Shown here in pieces: positions 34,025-45,618 of a DNA stretch of 64,000 nt. The position numbers and the translations under genes are program-made. Where the stretch lies: assembly GCA_942159475.1 (NCBI GenBank), contig OW804102.1, positions 23,564,684 through 23,628,683 of the forward strand, given 5' to 3'. This DNA is from Sthenelais limicola (taxonomy: Eukaryota > Annelida > Polychaeta > Phyllodocida > Sigalionidae). The notes under the pieces are model-generated. The model searched no databases and was not told the origin of the DNA. It saw only the letters and a list, made by a program, of their open reading frames with translations. Within the stretch, counting starts at the first letter, position 1. Every line of letters begins with the position of its first letter.

Positions 34025-34334
34025 CACTATCAACACTATGAGTACAGACTATACATTATCACTGCATCGCATAATCACATCGTGCGATATATTGTAATGC
34101 ATTGTATGAATGGTATGTATAGATTCATTCATCGTAGATATACTGTCCACGAAGAATAGGCGGTATTGGATTTATTAGCTTATTATTGCTTTGTGTATTG
34201 AATGTTTGAATGGTGACATGAATTGAAATATTTCTTCGCTGGAATGGGACCAAATGAACAGCGCTTTATCTGAGTCAGACAATGATGTAATTGCTCAGTT
34301 CATAATAAAGAGCTGTTCAATATTCTGGCTATGT

Positions 34335-34675
34335 GTGATCAGTACAAGATATTACTAGGCTGTTTAGTTCCACTCCTATAGCTGGTCTTCCACTAACTCC
34401 TAGGGTAGTACACTGCCATTTATTGTTGCAATATGTTTTACCAGGGTGTTTAGTACAGCTCCCATAGCTGGTCTTCCACTAGATACTTGGGTAGTGTACT
34501 TCCATCTATTGTTGTATCATGTTTTACCCGGCTGTTTAGTTACGATTTCATAGCTGAACTTTCAATAACTGCGGTAGTATACTACCATATATGGTTGAAC
34601 ATTATGGCTTACCAGGCTATTTAGTTAAGCTCGTATAACTGGTCTTCAACCTACTCCTTGGTAGTATACTACCCT
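34335..34675 (+). repeat. L satellite, four 86-bp units
   Basis: CTGGTCTTC-type words fall at 34384, 34470, 34556 (CTGAACTTTC) and 34641, a period of 86, 86 and 85. Each unit holds TTTTACC(A/C)GG, TGTTTAGTT, ATAGCTGGTCTTCCACTA and GGGTAGTATACTACCAT-like words. Confidence 0.9.
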
Positions 34676-34850
34676 ATTCCACTGAATAAAAACAAATTAA
34701 CAGGTGCTATATCCGCTTACTCCTCACGAATATTAACAATGGATTTCCAACAGGAGCAGGTCGGTCTTTGATGACCCAGTGAGCCGGCCCGCTGTCTGCC
34801 TGCATGTCTAGCTTCCCTCCCTCCTTCCCCTTTTCTCTATGTATGTATAC

Positions 34851-34894
34851 ATGTATACATATGTATGTATGTATGTATGTATGTATGTGTGCAT
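34851..34894. repeat. (GTAT)n microsatellite
   Basis: ATGTATACATATGTATGT followed by uninterrupted GTAT repeats. Confidence 0.95.
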
Positions 34895-36226
34895 CTATAC
34901 TGTATTTCATATAGTGAAGATAACTGCCTAATTAATTATACGACACCAGAGTAGTTGGACTGTGAGGTCTATTGGCCCAGTCAAAGAGTGATTTTGTATG
35001 GGTATAGGTCTTCGGACGTAGCAGTTGCTCCACTATTGTATTGCAGTAATCGTTATTTCCACAGTCGTTACATCATATATCTTTTACTAACTATTAGTGG
35101 GTAAAGAAGGGAGTCTGCTGTCGCGGTTCTTCCAACTACTCCTTTGCCCTATTAGAAACACTACATAGGTTATGGTACTTATGGAAGATGAAGCTCAATG
35201 CTTATGAACTCACATTAACTCACATCAACTCATATTAACTATCAGAGGAGATAGTTCGGATTGGCAGATGGATGATCTCATGACTCAGAGATACTGCTTT
35301 CTATGTTAATGATAAGGTGAGGGGTGTTATAATTCTCTTCATTTTGATTTAATTAATAGATGACTTATACTCAAACTTTCAATCGACCTGAGCCATTCTA
35401 TGAGAGCAACTCACTGGTTCAGCCGGAGGAGCAATTGGAGGTACACCCACGACTGGACTAGGGTTCTAAAGTCCTTCTAATGAAAGCGAATAACGAGATA
35501 AACAAGAGTTTAAGACAAACTCCAACTATATCTGTTTCAGATTGAAAAACAACAAACAAAGGAGACTTCTCATTTTAGATTTGGGAATGAATTATTATAA
35601 AATCCCAAATGCCAATATATGTTCAGGTATTTGATTCTAACTTTGCTGGTGCCACTTTGTTAATTAATATGTAAGTCCTTTCTATAACTTTGATGTAATC
35701 TGCACCCACTATTTCACAAATATTCCACCCTCCTTTGTTTTCACTGTATGTCTTTTCCACTCGATAAACGGCAGCCTGAAGGCTCCACGAAACGAACAAA
35801 AACCCTCGGATTGTAACGAATCTATAAGCTTAATAAACCGATCAAATAGGTATCATGGGCGATTTCAATAAAGAAGAATTGTTCCACTGTTCTACAAGCT
35901 AGCACTCTCTTGAAACAGACCCTAGTGCAATTGGTAACGTGGGGAGACAATGTGTTCACACCGCAACAATGGCATCTTGATATAACCCACCTGTTAATTG
36001 GTTTACCACGCTCCTCACAGATTCCAGTTTAATTCCCTGTAAGGATCCATTGATTCGTTAGTAGGTAATCAGTTCCTTCCCTGTGGTCAATGTAAACTCT
36101 TCTTCATATGTATGTGCACCTATCTTTTAGGTTGGGTACTGCTGTTCCTCGCAATCGGTATCCAAACTAATTTGTCACCGACAAATTCCAAACAAAACTG
36201 TGGACCATGAGTTGATATGTAAATAA
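34895..36226. other. Unique sequence with a GAAGG...GAAACGA motif
   Basis: At 35772-35805 CAGCCTGAAGGCTCCACG then AAACGAACAAA is a small hairpin plus AAACG, comparable to the patterns at 18800 and 45925. Otherwise nothing recognised. Confidence 0.35.
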
Positions 36227-36392
36227 GTGGCTTCGCCTTTCAAGACAGTGGCTTCCCTGTCAAGACGCGAAGCCCTTCCGCAGGCTGTGGGTATTGTAGA
36301 CCACTTCCAAACAGAAGAAAATCCTCTTGTCCACGAATCCAATATAACAATATCAGATGCTTTTAGACCTATGGAACTCAATAGCTGTCTGG
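36227..36392 (+). CDS. Weak internal-exon candidate ending at a GTAAGA donor
   Basis: The plus-strand frame starting at the GTG at 36227 stays open past GIVDHFQTEENPLV, HESNITISDAFRPMELNS and CLG. GG|GTAAGA at 36391-36398 is a good consensus splice donor. Possible acceptors inside the frame are TTCCGCAG near 36281 and TTCCAAACAG near 36310. The predicted peptide has no family I recognise. The minus strand is open here too (36175-36381), which weakens the case, and a 21-bp imperfect tandem (AGTGGCTTC...CAAGAC) lies at the start. Splicing to the candidate at 36852 would be out of frame. I give this as a lead, not a gene. Confidence 0.18.
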
Positions 36393-36851
36393 GTAAGACA
36401 TCCCTTTATCCTAAATTGAGTTACGTCCCTTTAAATATGAATGTAAGTTCACTTGGAGGTACCAATAGTCTGCGCTGTTGATCCTCTGATAACAATGTAA
36501 TAATAGTGATTATAGCACAATGATTAATGCTGGCAGCACTAAAATGATAGGCCGATGACAACTCACTGATGGCAAAGAGCACAGTGAGTGAGTGAGTGAG
36601 TGATTGAGTCAATGATTGAGCGACTCAAGCCCAGATAGGTCCCGCCACCACAGCCTTGTTATCTCCACAGCCTGTTATTGTTGATGTTATTCTAACAACA
36701 GTTATCATTGCTATGCTGGTTATGGTTATTGTTGTTCCGGATGAGCAGCTCTATACATGTAGGAGAGAGCAACTCATGCATGTTGGAATAACATGAATAT
36801 GTTCCTGCTCCTGTTCCTCCTGCTCCTGCTATTCCTCCTCCACCACCTCAG

Positions 36852-37130
36852 TACCACGATTACTCCACTGGCTATGATAGCCTATTCATGCCGTTGGTTC
36901 CCTGCTTGCTGTCCTTGCTTGCCTGCTTCCAATGCTGTACTCCTCCCGGCAGCAGTCTCCACTCCTCCACGGTGTCGCCTACCTCTTACTCCTCCTCCTG
37001 TACCTCTACCTCTACCTCCTCCTCGGCTGGTACCGTTATGCTATATACCATGTCAGCGGGGGCCCTGCCCGGTCCTAGCGCCTGTATTAAGTCGTCCAAC
37101 AGCCACCAGGACGGAGCCTATGTGCTCTGA
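36852..37130 (+). CDS. Candidate 3'-terminal coding exon, Ser/Thr-rich
   Basis: A long pyrimidine tract (36801-36849) ends in CTCAG at 36847-36851, a strong-looking splice acceptor. From 36852 the frame reads YHDYSTGYDSLFMPLVPCLL, then an STVSPTSYSSSCTSTSTSS run, and ends SSNSHQDGAYVL before TGA at 37128-37130, 92 codons. Base composition rises to GC-rich relative to the AT-rich flanks, and codons such as those for SAGALPGPSACIKSS use varied third bases. The composition would suit the C-terminal tail of a regulatory protein, but I see no domain and cannot name a family. Counter-evidence: the tract is low-complexity, other frames and the minus strand (37087-37494) are also open, and no matching upstream exon is found. 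Confidence 0.3.
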   Translation, partial: YHDYSTGYDSLFMPLVPCLLSLLACFQCCTPPGSSLHSSTVSPTSYSSSCTSTSTSSSAGTVMLYTMSAGALPGPSACIKSSNSHQDGAYVL

Positions 37131-37765
37131 GAGACTGAGACTGGGGGAGGAGAGTGAGGAAGAGAGAGAGCGGAGGCAGCTTGCCCGGCCGTAGCTTCTG
37201 GTTGGCTGATGGGGAGGCACTGGAGGATGGGGACGCTAGGCCAACGCTGGCAGAGGCAGACTGGAGGAGGGAGGAGTAGGCTGGACATTGTGGAGGAGGA
37301 GGAGAGGTAGAATGTGCCTGGTACAGGGAGTATTTAACAGTTAAAATACAGAGACAGGAGGATTTGGGGAGGAGAGTAGGCCTAGAGGAGGAGAAGGTGG
37401 AGTTGTAGAGAGGTAGGATTCGGTGTATAGACGGCATGGAGACCACAATAAGTACTGGAGGAGGTATTGGTGGCGGTGTTGGTTTAGGTATCAATTGCTG
37501 TACTGTGTCGGAGAAAATGTTCTTTTAGTTAATGTCATGCTATATGATGGAATGATCACTAAAAGCCGACGGTGCTGTCTATAATCATATCTTGATACCA
37601 TAGTAGTAGGGAAATAATTAATATTTATTCCATTTGTTGATTATTAGATGCTTCGTTTCCCATTAATAGTTGTCCATGTCGGCCAATGCTCAAAGAATTA
37701 TTTCAATGTCTATCCTCGACTACCCTGAACCCACTGTCGTATTTTACCACTGACAGCCTCATACT
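37131..37765. other. GA-rich tract then unique sequence
   Basis: 37130-37480 is rich in GGAGG/GAGGAG. It would be 3' UTR if the exon call is right, but no AATAAA signal is seen within about 500 bp. Confidence 0.4.
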
Positions 37766-37970
37766 CTAGGCCCAAACCCTCAGATCAGATAAGAATGCTA
37801 TATCAGTGATTGGACGCCTACTTCGCTAATCGGTTTCCTTGCCTGAGACAAGGCGTTCTAAGTGGTTTATAATGATATTTGTCGGTATCAACCAAATAAT
37901 AATGGGAGTTTGCGGTTTGAGACGAGAGGCTTTCCCTCCGTTTGAAGGGACATGCTCATCTTTGGACCTA
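37766..37970. mobile_element. C element
   Basis: TAGGCCCAAACCCTCAGATC to ATCTTTGGACCTA. The ends are inverted over 10 bp with TA edges. The interior TACTTCGCTAATCGGTTTCC and GAGGCTTTCCCTCCG recur in the copy at 49275. Confidence 0.82.
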
Positions 37971-38534
37971 AATTGCTCATACCTTCATCCTAAACCCTCT
38001 GGCTTCAGTCCATACCCTTTGTAAACGATCACGTTTGAAGTGAGGAGTGACAATGAGGTTCCATTGATGAATGAATTGATAAACTGATGGTCCGCTTGTG
38101 TAATTGTGCATAGCATAAGTACAAATCAATCCTTTTCTGTTCCTCTGCTTAAATACTGGGGATGAGCTAAGCTGTGGTTAAGATGGACCTAAAGCGTGCT
38201 TTTGGCTTGAACCGTGCTGTAAACGGGTGCACCAGTACGTCTGTATGTGACACTACACATGCACCTTGACAATAATATCAATAATAAATAACAGACTTTT
38301 ATTTCAAGTCACATTTACAGTAAATGTTATGCAGTGTATTGTTAAATCAAATTAGAATGAATTATGGAAATAGGAATGGTCTCTGCGAAGCTCACAGCTC
38401 TTCCTAGCACCTTTTGATTTTGATTACCTAAATATAAAAGAAAGTAGTAGGTAGTACAAGTACACAAGTAAAAATAAGAATAATGAACAATACAGAGTAC
38501 AAAGTATGCATACAATAGTGTACAAGTATATTAC
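37971..38534. other. Unique sequence
   Basis: Nothing recognised. Confidence 0.4.
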
Positions 38535-38900
38535 CGGTACTACAGTATTACTACTACCCCATGAGTTGGTGGAAGGCCAGATAGGAGTTGAACTAAACCG
38601 CCTAGTTAATCCTAATACAACAATAGATGGTAGTATACTACAAAAGGGTGTTTTGGAAGACCAGCTATAGGAGCTGGACTAAACATGCTGGTAAACCATG
38701 ATACAACGATAGTTAGCAGTATATTACCCCAGGAGTTAGTGGAAGACCACCTATATAGGAGCTGAACTAAACAGCCTGGTACACAAAATAAAACAATTTA
38801 TCTATGGTAGGAGAACAACAGCTGTAGGAAATAAACAAAACTAAACGGGACTAAACAGCCTGGTAAAAAATAAAACAACAACATATATAGTAGTATACTA
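38535..38900 (-). repeat. L satellite, reverse, about four units
   Basis: GGTAGTATACTAC, GAGTTGGTGGAAGGCCAG or TTAGTGGAAGACCA, GAACTAAAC(A/C)GCCT and CTGGTAAAC recur at ~85-95 bp, complementary to the 34335 array. Confidence 0.85.
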
Positions 38901-38924
38901 CCCCAGGCACAAACAAAAACATTA

Positions 38925-39065
38925 ATAACCTCAAATTCGGGCCCCCGTGCATGTATATAAACCATCGACTTCACCTCAGGATTATACACTAAACAGAACA
39001 CAACCAGCCCCACAAATGACGGCCATTTATCCTTTAATAATCAGCTCCGGGTCTAACACAGGGCG
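38925..39065. repeat. K family copy
   Basis: ATTAATAACCTCAAATTCGG, CGACTTCACCTCAGGATTAT, ACACTAAACAGAACAC and GACGGCCATTTATCC. Confidence 0.7.
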
Positions 39066-39273
39066 AAGGTCTATAATAGAGGCCGTACTATGCTAGATAC
39101 TAAACACGATGGCATGGTTGAATGTGTGGAGCATGCATATAATTTATGAAAGAGTGAATGAATCGGTGCAATAACTATCTCATCAGTGAAGGCATGGGTG
39201 AATAAATGAGTGAGTACTGGGCTTGTGTGTGGGCAGAGCTCAGCCTGCCCTGCATTCACCGTGATACAGCTTG

Positions 39274-40487
39274 ATGTGTGGGCCTTGGTTCTCAGGCCAT
39301 TTTTTAGTGAAAGCGAAAGCATCTATAGATCTGCTTTTATGAGTCGGTGGACGTTTTTCCCGTGATTTGGCACCATCAGGGGTGACTTTCCCTAACACAT
39401 GTTAAGCATAGACTTTGACTCTGATACCCTAACTTTTGAGGTGATGTCCATTCAGACATGTGTGGTGTGTCACAGGAAAATGAGTCACAAGTCGCCTAAA
39501 AGGGATTTTGAGATATCATCATATTTGAAAAGATGAGATTAAGCCGATTCCAATTATGTTAAACACTAAGACATCTAGTAAGTATTTCTATATGTGTGTA
39601 CGCACAAACATAAAAAAGTGATATTTCTTGATATTGTTATGACCCATGTACACCGCTATATGAACAAGACCATTGTAAAAGGTGTGTTACAACACATGTC
39701 ATTTCCACATACCAGAATAAGATGTACAGGCTGGACAACAGCCTGTGGACACACTTTGCAATGTACACCTTCTATTCAGTTATTAAACACTTAAGATCTA
39801 TCAGCCTTGGAGTCCACTTCACTTATACTCAGCTCCCACGAATTTCATTTGATATAGAGTAGATATTTTTCTTTAGGGAAATGTGTGGGCCTTGGTTCTC
39901 AGGCCATTTTTTAGTGAAAGCGAAAGCATCTATAGATCTGCTTTTATGAGTCGGTGGACGTTTTTCCCGTGATTTGGCACCATCAGGGGTGACTTTCCCT
40001 AACACATGTTAAGCATAGACTTTGACTCTGATACCCTAACTTTTGAGGTGATGTCCATTCAGACATGTGTGGTGTGTCACAGGAAAATGAGTCACAAGTC
40101 GCCTAAAAGGGATTTTGAGATATCATCATATTTGAAAAGATGAGATTAAGCCGATTCCAATTATGTTAAACACTAAGACATCTAGTAAGTATTTCTATAT
40201 GTGTGTACGCACAAACATAAAAAAGTGATATTTCTTGATATTGTTATGACCCATGTACACCGCTATATGAACAAGACCATTGTAAAAGGTGTGTTACAAC
40301 ACATGTCATTTCCACATACCAGAATAAGATGTACAGGCTGGACAACAGCCTGTGGACACACTTTGCAATGTACACCTTCTATTCAGTTATTAAACACTTA
40401 AGATCTATCAGCCTTGGAGTCCACTTCACTTATACTCAGCTCCCACGAATTTCATTTGATATAGAGTAGATATTTTTCTTTAGGGAA
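39274..40487. repeat. Perfect 607-bp tandem duplication
   Basis: 39274-39880 and 39881-40487 read the same by eye, from ATGTGTGGGCCTTGGTTCTC to TTTTTCTTTAGGGAA. Each contains an E-family left arm (39465-39600 and 40072-40207: ATGAGTCACAAGTCGCC, TTTTGAGATATCATCATAT) and an identical 66-codon frame that has no recognised family. Identity over 607 bp means a very recent event or an assembly duplicate. Confidence 0.96.
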
Positions 40488-40912
40488 TAGTACATTTATT
40501 TAAGGTATATCATACACACCATGATATCACAATATCAACTCACTATCGTAAAGTAGGTAAATTTAGTTAAATAATAATCTAATAATAATAGGGTAACCTT
40601 TGATATGCAAATATATATTCAATAGACAGTCTCCAAAATGATTATATGTGTTCATGCTACTACAAGCGGTAAGCATCCAAAGAAAACAATAATTCTGAGT
40701 AAGGGTTCTTGTGGATAGATCACTTTAAAACTATAAATTATGTCACTTGTGACTCATTTTCCTGTAAAATATCACATAATTATACGGTTCCCTGAAGCCA
40801 CATTCTCCTCACCCCATCTCCACCTCACACTACAGAGCTAACCTGTTGTTAATTTCACACATCCAGGAGTCTAATGTGATACCTTTATAAATATCAATGT
40901 TACGGCTAACTT
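40488..40912. other. Unique sequence ending in an E right arm
   Basis: At 40730-40782 AAATTATGTCACTTGTGACT then CATTTTCCTGTAAAATATCA is an E right end. It could be the partner of the arms duplicated at 39465/40072. Confidence 0.55.
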
Positions 40913-41112
40913 AAGGGTGGTCTCCACTGGCTGCGGTAAGCTCTGCGGTAAGCCTTGCGATGGTTTGTGCTGGTTCTGTAGGTGGAGAGGAATGATGCGG
41001 TTCTGCCTACATGGTTCACTGGCCACATAGGCATGACCGCGCAACTTCTCACTATCACAGCACCATCGCAAGGCTTACTGCAGAGCTTACCGCAGCCAGT
41101 GGAGACCGCCCT
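40913..41112. mobile_element. D family copy
   Basis: AAGGGTGGTCTCCACTGGCT to CAGTGGAGACCGCCCT. TTAA precedes GGGTGG. Confidence 0.93.
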
Positions 41113-41786
41113 ATAGGGAGTAGCTAGTATATTCACCAAATCAGTAACAATCAAAAAGTCAAACATTAGATTTAAACAATTTGACAAAATAACTGGCTTT
41201 AGATATTAACCCTACGCTGGGTATGATAGAGTAAACCGTGTACAAGGTAAATGTAGGTAATGCAGTGATAATGGTTTTAGATTAAGTTTATTATTATTAA
41301 AATTATGTTTATTCAGCAATAGCACTATAACTTGTATAGCTTTTCCCAGTGAACACTGATCAAGTACAAGGTTATACAATATAAAAAAAGAAAGTGATCA
41401 ATTTGAGTTACATCACCATGATATATAATAATTACACTGAAGAAAAACAAAATAAAAAGATATAATTATAGCTGGTCATAAGGACATAATTACAGTAAAA
41501 TTAGCTCTGTTTGGGAGGGGCTACACTCGTGAGGCAGCTTAGGGGTTAGTGCAAATTAGTGCGCGCATAGGGATGGCATCTAAATTGCAGCACTCTTGAC
41601 AAAAAGATTCTAATCAACATTTTGATATGACCTCGCTGGTGGTCTTCCTAGCACCTGAGTGGGGGGACGCGAAGCTGCAGCTGTGCCTGGGTTCGAACAC
41701 AGAAGGGAGTGGGGGAGGGGGTGCTTTATCATCCTTAAAAGTTTGATCATGTATCCTTGTACCGTTTTCTTTCTTATGTATCCAAA
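41113..41786. other. Unique sequence with a possible B-box-like word
   Basis: GGGTTCGAACAC near 41689 resembles a Pol III B box, but no tRNA fold or SINE body is evident. Confidence 0.35.
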
Positions 41787-41895
41787 AGGGCCTAGTCCAC
41801 TAAGCCGATTCACATGCGTTTTGGCGCCGCAGAGGACTATTTTGTACTAAATCATGTGAGAATTGCATGGGAATCGGCTTAGTGGACAAGGCCCT
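41787..41895. mobile_element. J element, complete copy
   Basis: AGGGCCTAGTCCACTAAGCC and its inverse GGCTTAGTGGACAAGGCCCT close a 109-bp element. Inner words ATTCACATGCG and ATCATGTGAGAATTGCATG. Confidence 0.85.
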
Positions 41896-42312
41896 TAAGA
41901 CTAGGAATTGATAAAAAATACAAGTTCTCTATTTGATAGTTGTAATATCATGCCCTGTGTCTTTGCTTGAAAGCAAATTGATAACAGTATATGAATTTAC
42001 CAATCTTATGACTTTGTACTTTTAGATATATGTGAACCTTAAATATATGAATAAATGTATCGAAATATAAATCTTCTTTTTTCTTTAAAAAGAAAGAATA
42101 TTATATACACCTCCCCCACCAACCCCTCACCCCAACACACGTCACTCATGCCAGTGAGACGACCCTTACACCGCTCGGCCGTCCCCTATAGCCTGGTCCA
42201 ATATCACCTATATAGAGCCAGCCACTGGACAACAAAGCATTGCGTGATGTGTATAGAAACCTCTCAGCATGGACATTATCAGCATATCTGTAGGCGGGTA
42301 CAATAAGCGGCC
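41896..42312. other. Unique sequence
   Basis: Nothing recognised. Confidence 0.4.
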
Positions 42313-42554
42313 ATATGGGTCAGATTTTCAGAAAATGTACAATTCAACTTTGCCAATCTTCTCAAATAACCTAAATTTCAGACGAAAATAAAATTCAAAA
42401 TACAGTTTAACCTAACCAAACTGATTGCTAGAATCAATGTGATGCCGAATATACTCGAATTTACCCAGTATTGGCCACATTGCAGCCTAATTTAGCACAA
42501 TTTGTTAAATTTGTAGAACTGCCAATTGTACATTTTCTGAAAATCTGACCCATA
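42313..42554 (-). mobile_element. A family copy, reverse, TA-flanked ends
   Basis: TATGGGTCAGATTTTCAGAA to CTGAAAATCTGACCCATA. The outer ~29 bp are perfectly inverted, among the best preserved A ends here. Confidence 0.93.
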
Positions 42555-43614
42555 TGTGTTTGTACACAGCTCTCCAACACTACCCCTCACTCATAGTCAA
42601 TAGCAGGGAATAGTAGAGGCATCAAAGGGCTAGACAAATTCAAGATCTTCACTATAAAGGATGGAGTTTGTATAGTGCTTTTGGAATATCTATTGAGCTA
42701 ATCTTGATTTGATTTGATTTGAGAACGTTCTTATTTCTTATTAGCAGATCCTGTACATCTTCTGGTTTACAACACGTTTTCGTCAGTATCCTGGTTTTCT
42801 TTTTACCATTGTTGTTATGTTCTTGTTTAGTGATGTCTCCTTCCCCTGTTAAACATTTTGTATTTACCAAATTCTATGCGTGCTTTCTATCAAATTACTA
42901 AAGGAAATAATGCTAACTAACTAGTGCTAACTGTATATTCGCTGGTATCACTCACTCAACCACTTGGTAGACTGTGATGTACATTAAAGCCTGTAATATC
43001 ATTCTCATCATTACATGAAGCATATCATTAAAGTATCCTAATTGAATACCTCTATTACCGTTTGCCTATTTCCCTTTTCTTTTTGATAATTTAAATCTTG
43101 TGTTAAAACACTTTCTATAAATGGTGGAGACTGTAATTAGTTATTTAAGACATTCTCCGGAACGAGGGTACTTCAGTGTCACTGGAGCCCCAAACTTCTA
43201 CTTTTACTAAATGTCCTTATAACGATCACAGTATCCAGTTTCAAAATGACTAAATAATTTCATCTGGGAAGCCTGGGAGACTACCCGCAAAACGAGGATA
43301 CTTTGTATAGACTCACCTGAAAAGAATATTGTAAAACAAAAAAGGACTGTGGAAGCCACTGGTCTGTTATGATGTTAGCGTTACAGTGATGAATCCAACC
43401 AAGTGCTGCGGTCTCTTTCTCTCTCTCTTGCTATCTCTATACATCAATCTGCTTTTTCTCCTGCCGTCAGTCCTATCAGGCCTTTGTTTATGGTTTTGCA
43501 CTAACAACGAGTACACTCACAGAGATAATGGTTTGTCTAAGCAAGGCTTCCCCACCACAACACTGAGGTTCTAAAGTACATTGAACTTTCATCAACATCA
43601 ACAATGTACGTAAT
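42555..43614. other. Unique sequence
   Basis: CCGGAACGAGGGTACTTC (43158) and CCGCAAAACGAGGATACTTTG (43285) hint at a diverged ~130-bp duplication. No gene recognised. Confidence 0.4.
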
Positions 43615-43890
43615 TAAAGCTGCAGTTTCAGCTAACATCGGTCAAAACTAAATCCATCTACAAGTCATTTGACCAAACTTTGGATGGTTTTATCTGGTTG
43701 TTCTTGCTACAGGGCGTGATAAATGTCACTATCTATATTTTGGAGAGCCGCTAAAGTTTCCTGTGGTAGCTTCACTTATTATCACTCAGCGGTAGTCGTT
43801 TTATCTCGGCCGAGTTCGACTTCAGATTCTTGTATGTATGTATGTACACACATATAACCGCAGCAGAATATTGATGACTTCAGTCATGTA
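43615..43890 (+). repeat. S family copy
   Basis: AGTCATTTGACCAAACTTTG, ATATTTTGGAGAGCCGC, TCACTTATTATCACTCAGCG and GCAGCAGAATATTGATG. Confidence 0.7.
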
Positions 43891-44392
43891 AATCATAACA
43901 GGCGTAAAAGTGTGGTGAGATTCTTTTTGTCGTATATATTTATTTAGCTGAAAAGGCATCTTTAAAGCATTGTCTTGGGTAGAGTACAATATATATGCAT
44001 GTTATCATTTTGTTCAGGTTTAGTTCAGTTGAACTTGTTGTTGTGAATCTTCTTGTCGGACATTATAAGGCAATGGATTAACAGTGTGTTAAAGCGATAA
44101 TAAGAGAACTAGTACATTACATGGAGTAATATAGATATTATTAATCATACTTCCTGGTGTTTATCTCTAGTTAGGCCTAGTGGGATATCTTTGCTGTCAG
44201 AATCAGCTGATCATTTTCCATAACATCTAGATGTATAATTATTATTTTAATGTATTGCCCGGAATAACGCATCGTAAGTAGGCCTAAACAAAATTCTATC
44301 TGAAAGTATTAAGGCCCTAGTCCACTGGCGATTGCGATTCTCACGGAATTAAGTGGAAAAGGGTCTTCTACTATAATCCCTTTGCCTATATT
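43891..44392. other. Unique sequence, J fragment at its end
   Basis: 44311-44385 starts AAGGCCCTAGTCCACTGGCG and TTGCGATTCTCACGGAATT but lacks the J right end. Confidence 0.5.
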
Positions 44393-44632
44393 GGTAAGGT
44401 CATCAGAGAATGTACACTAAACGCCTCTCACACATCTGGTAAATTCCTCAACATAAAGCCAAAATATAAGCAAGTACTTGGTATATCTGTATACCCAGCA
44501 TTGCTTTGATTCACATAATCTATTAATTAGTTATTATTGAACTGTATTTTGAACTTCATGTTTGTCTTAAAATTTGGTGTTTTGAATATATTGGCGGAGG
44601 CTATGTGTACACTTTCTAACAACTTCACCCAT
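44393..44632 (+). mobile_element. A family copy
   Basis: GGTAAGGTCATCAGAGAATG to TTTCTAACAACTTCACCCAT. Body diverged but in order. Confidence 0.8.
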
Positions 44633-44984
44633 ATTTCCCCTAAAGATGTTAACTTCACCCCCTGTAGTCCCAACATACACACTACAAGAGTACATAGTAA
44701 ACCATCTATAGTCTGTCCGAGAAGTAGATGACAGGTGATTCCTTATGGCCTTTAAGAGAGTGAAAATTGGGGGACTTTGACTTCAAACCTTTGCCCCCTG
44801 AGTCGCCGTTTGCAATTGGCTATGGCCAAATATACAGCTGTATTGTATTGCACTGTCTGTGTTCCGTATGCAGCAGCTGTTGTTTTGCTTAGATGGAAGT
44901 AAGAGCTGGTTATACTGGCTCTGTTTAACCATGGTTGATTACAAAGAGCGGCTCGCTGGGCAAAGGGTTGACATAAGGTCGTTT

Positions 44985-45190
44985 TCATAAATAGAAGTAA
45001 CAAATCTCCCATTTTTCCCTTTTCTTAAAGGTCCTTGTCATTGATAGAAGTAAACAATCTCCCATTTTTCCCTCTTCTTAAAGGTCCTTGTCATAGATAG
45101 AAGTAAACAATCTCCCACTTTTCCCTCTTCTTAAAGGTCCTTGTCATAGATAGAAGTAAAAATTCTCCCACTTTCCCCTCTTCTTAAAGG
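44985..45190. repeat. 53-bp tandem repeat, four units
   Basis: Units begin TCATAGATAGAAGTAA-like at 44985, 45038, 45091 and 45144, and contain AATCTCCCA, TTTCCCTCTTCTTAAAGG and TCCTTG. Confidence 0.95.
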
Positions 45191-45618
45191 GATTAAGGAA
45201 TCACGTGTCAACTACTTTTCAGACAGGCTATAGAAATGACTCTCACAGGGAAGTCAAGAAAGCTCTGGGACACCTCCCTAGAACCATACAGGCTAACAGT
45301 GCAGGGGAAGAGCGATGGTCGGACAGATAGAAGCACAACATATTAGATTTTTATCAATCCCATTAGTGTATGCTATTGTATATGTATAATGGCTAGGGCA
45401 TTAAGTAGACATACATCTTTATATATATGGAGGGGGCATTTATTTCTGGGAAAGAAGATCTTAATGGATGGAAGTAGGGCCCGATATCTCTATTAGCTTG
45501 TAGTCTGTACATGGTGAGTATGTATACACCATACTATACACAAGTAGTTGATGAAATAAGATGAGATTATATTATGTAACTAAATACAACATGTGGTGAG
45601 AAAGCATATAAAGGCCGA

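Noticed and set aside
37087..37494. 135-codon minus-strand Pro/Ser-rich frame
   Set aside because: It is the complement of the GA-rich tract and has no domain; the plus-strand exon candidate with a splice acceptor is the better reading, though still weak.
39594..40401. Two identical 66-codon frames as a duplicated small gene
   Set aside because: Identity follows from the 607-bp duplication and the frame starts near an E-element arm; no coding evidence.
41640..41740. tRNA-derived SINE head (GGGTTCGAACAC)
   Set aside because: Only a B-box-like word is present; there is no A box at the right distance, no cloverleaf and no body shared with another copy.
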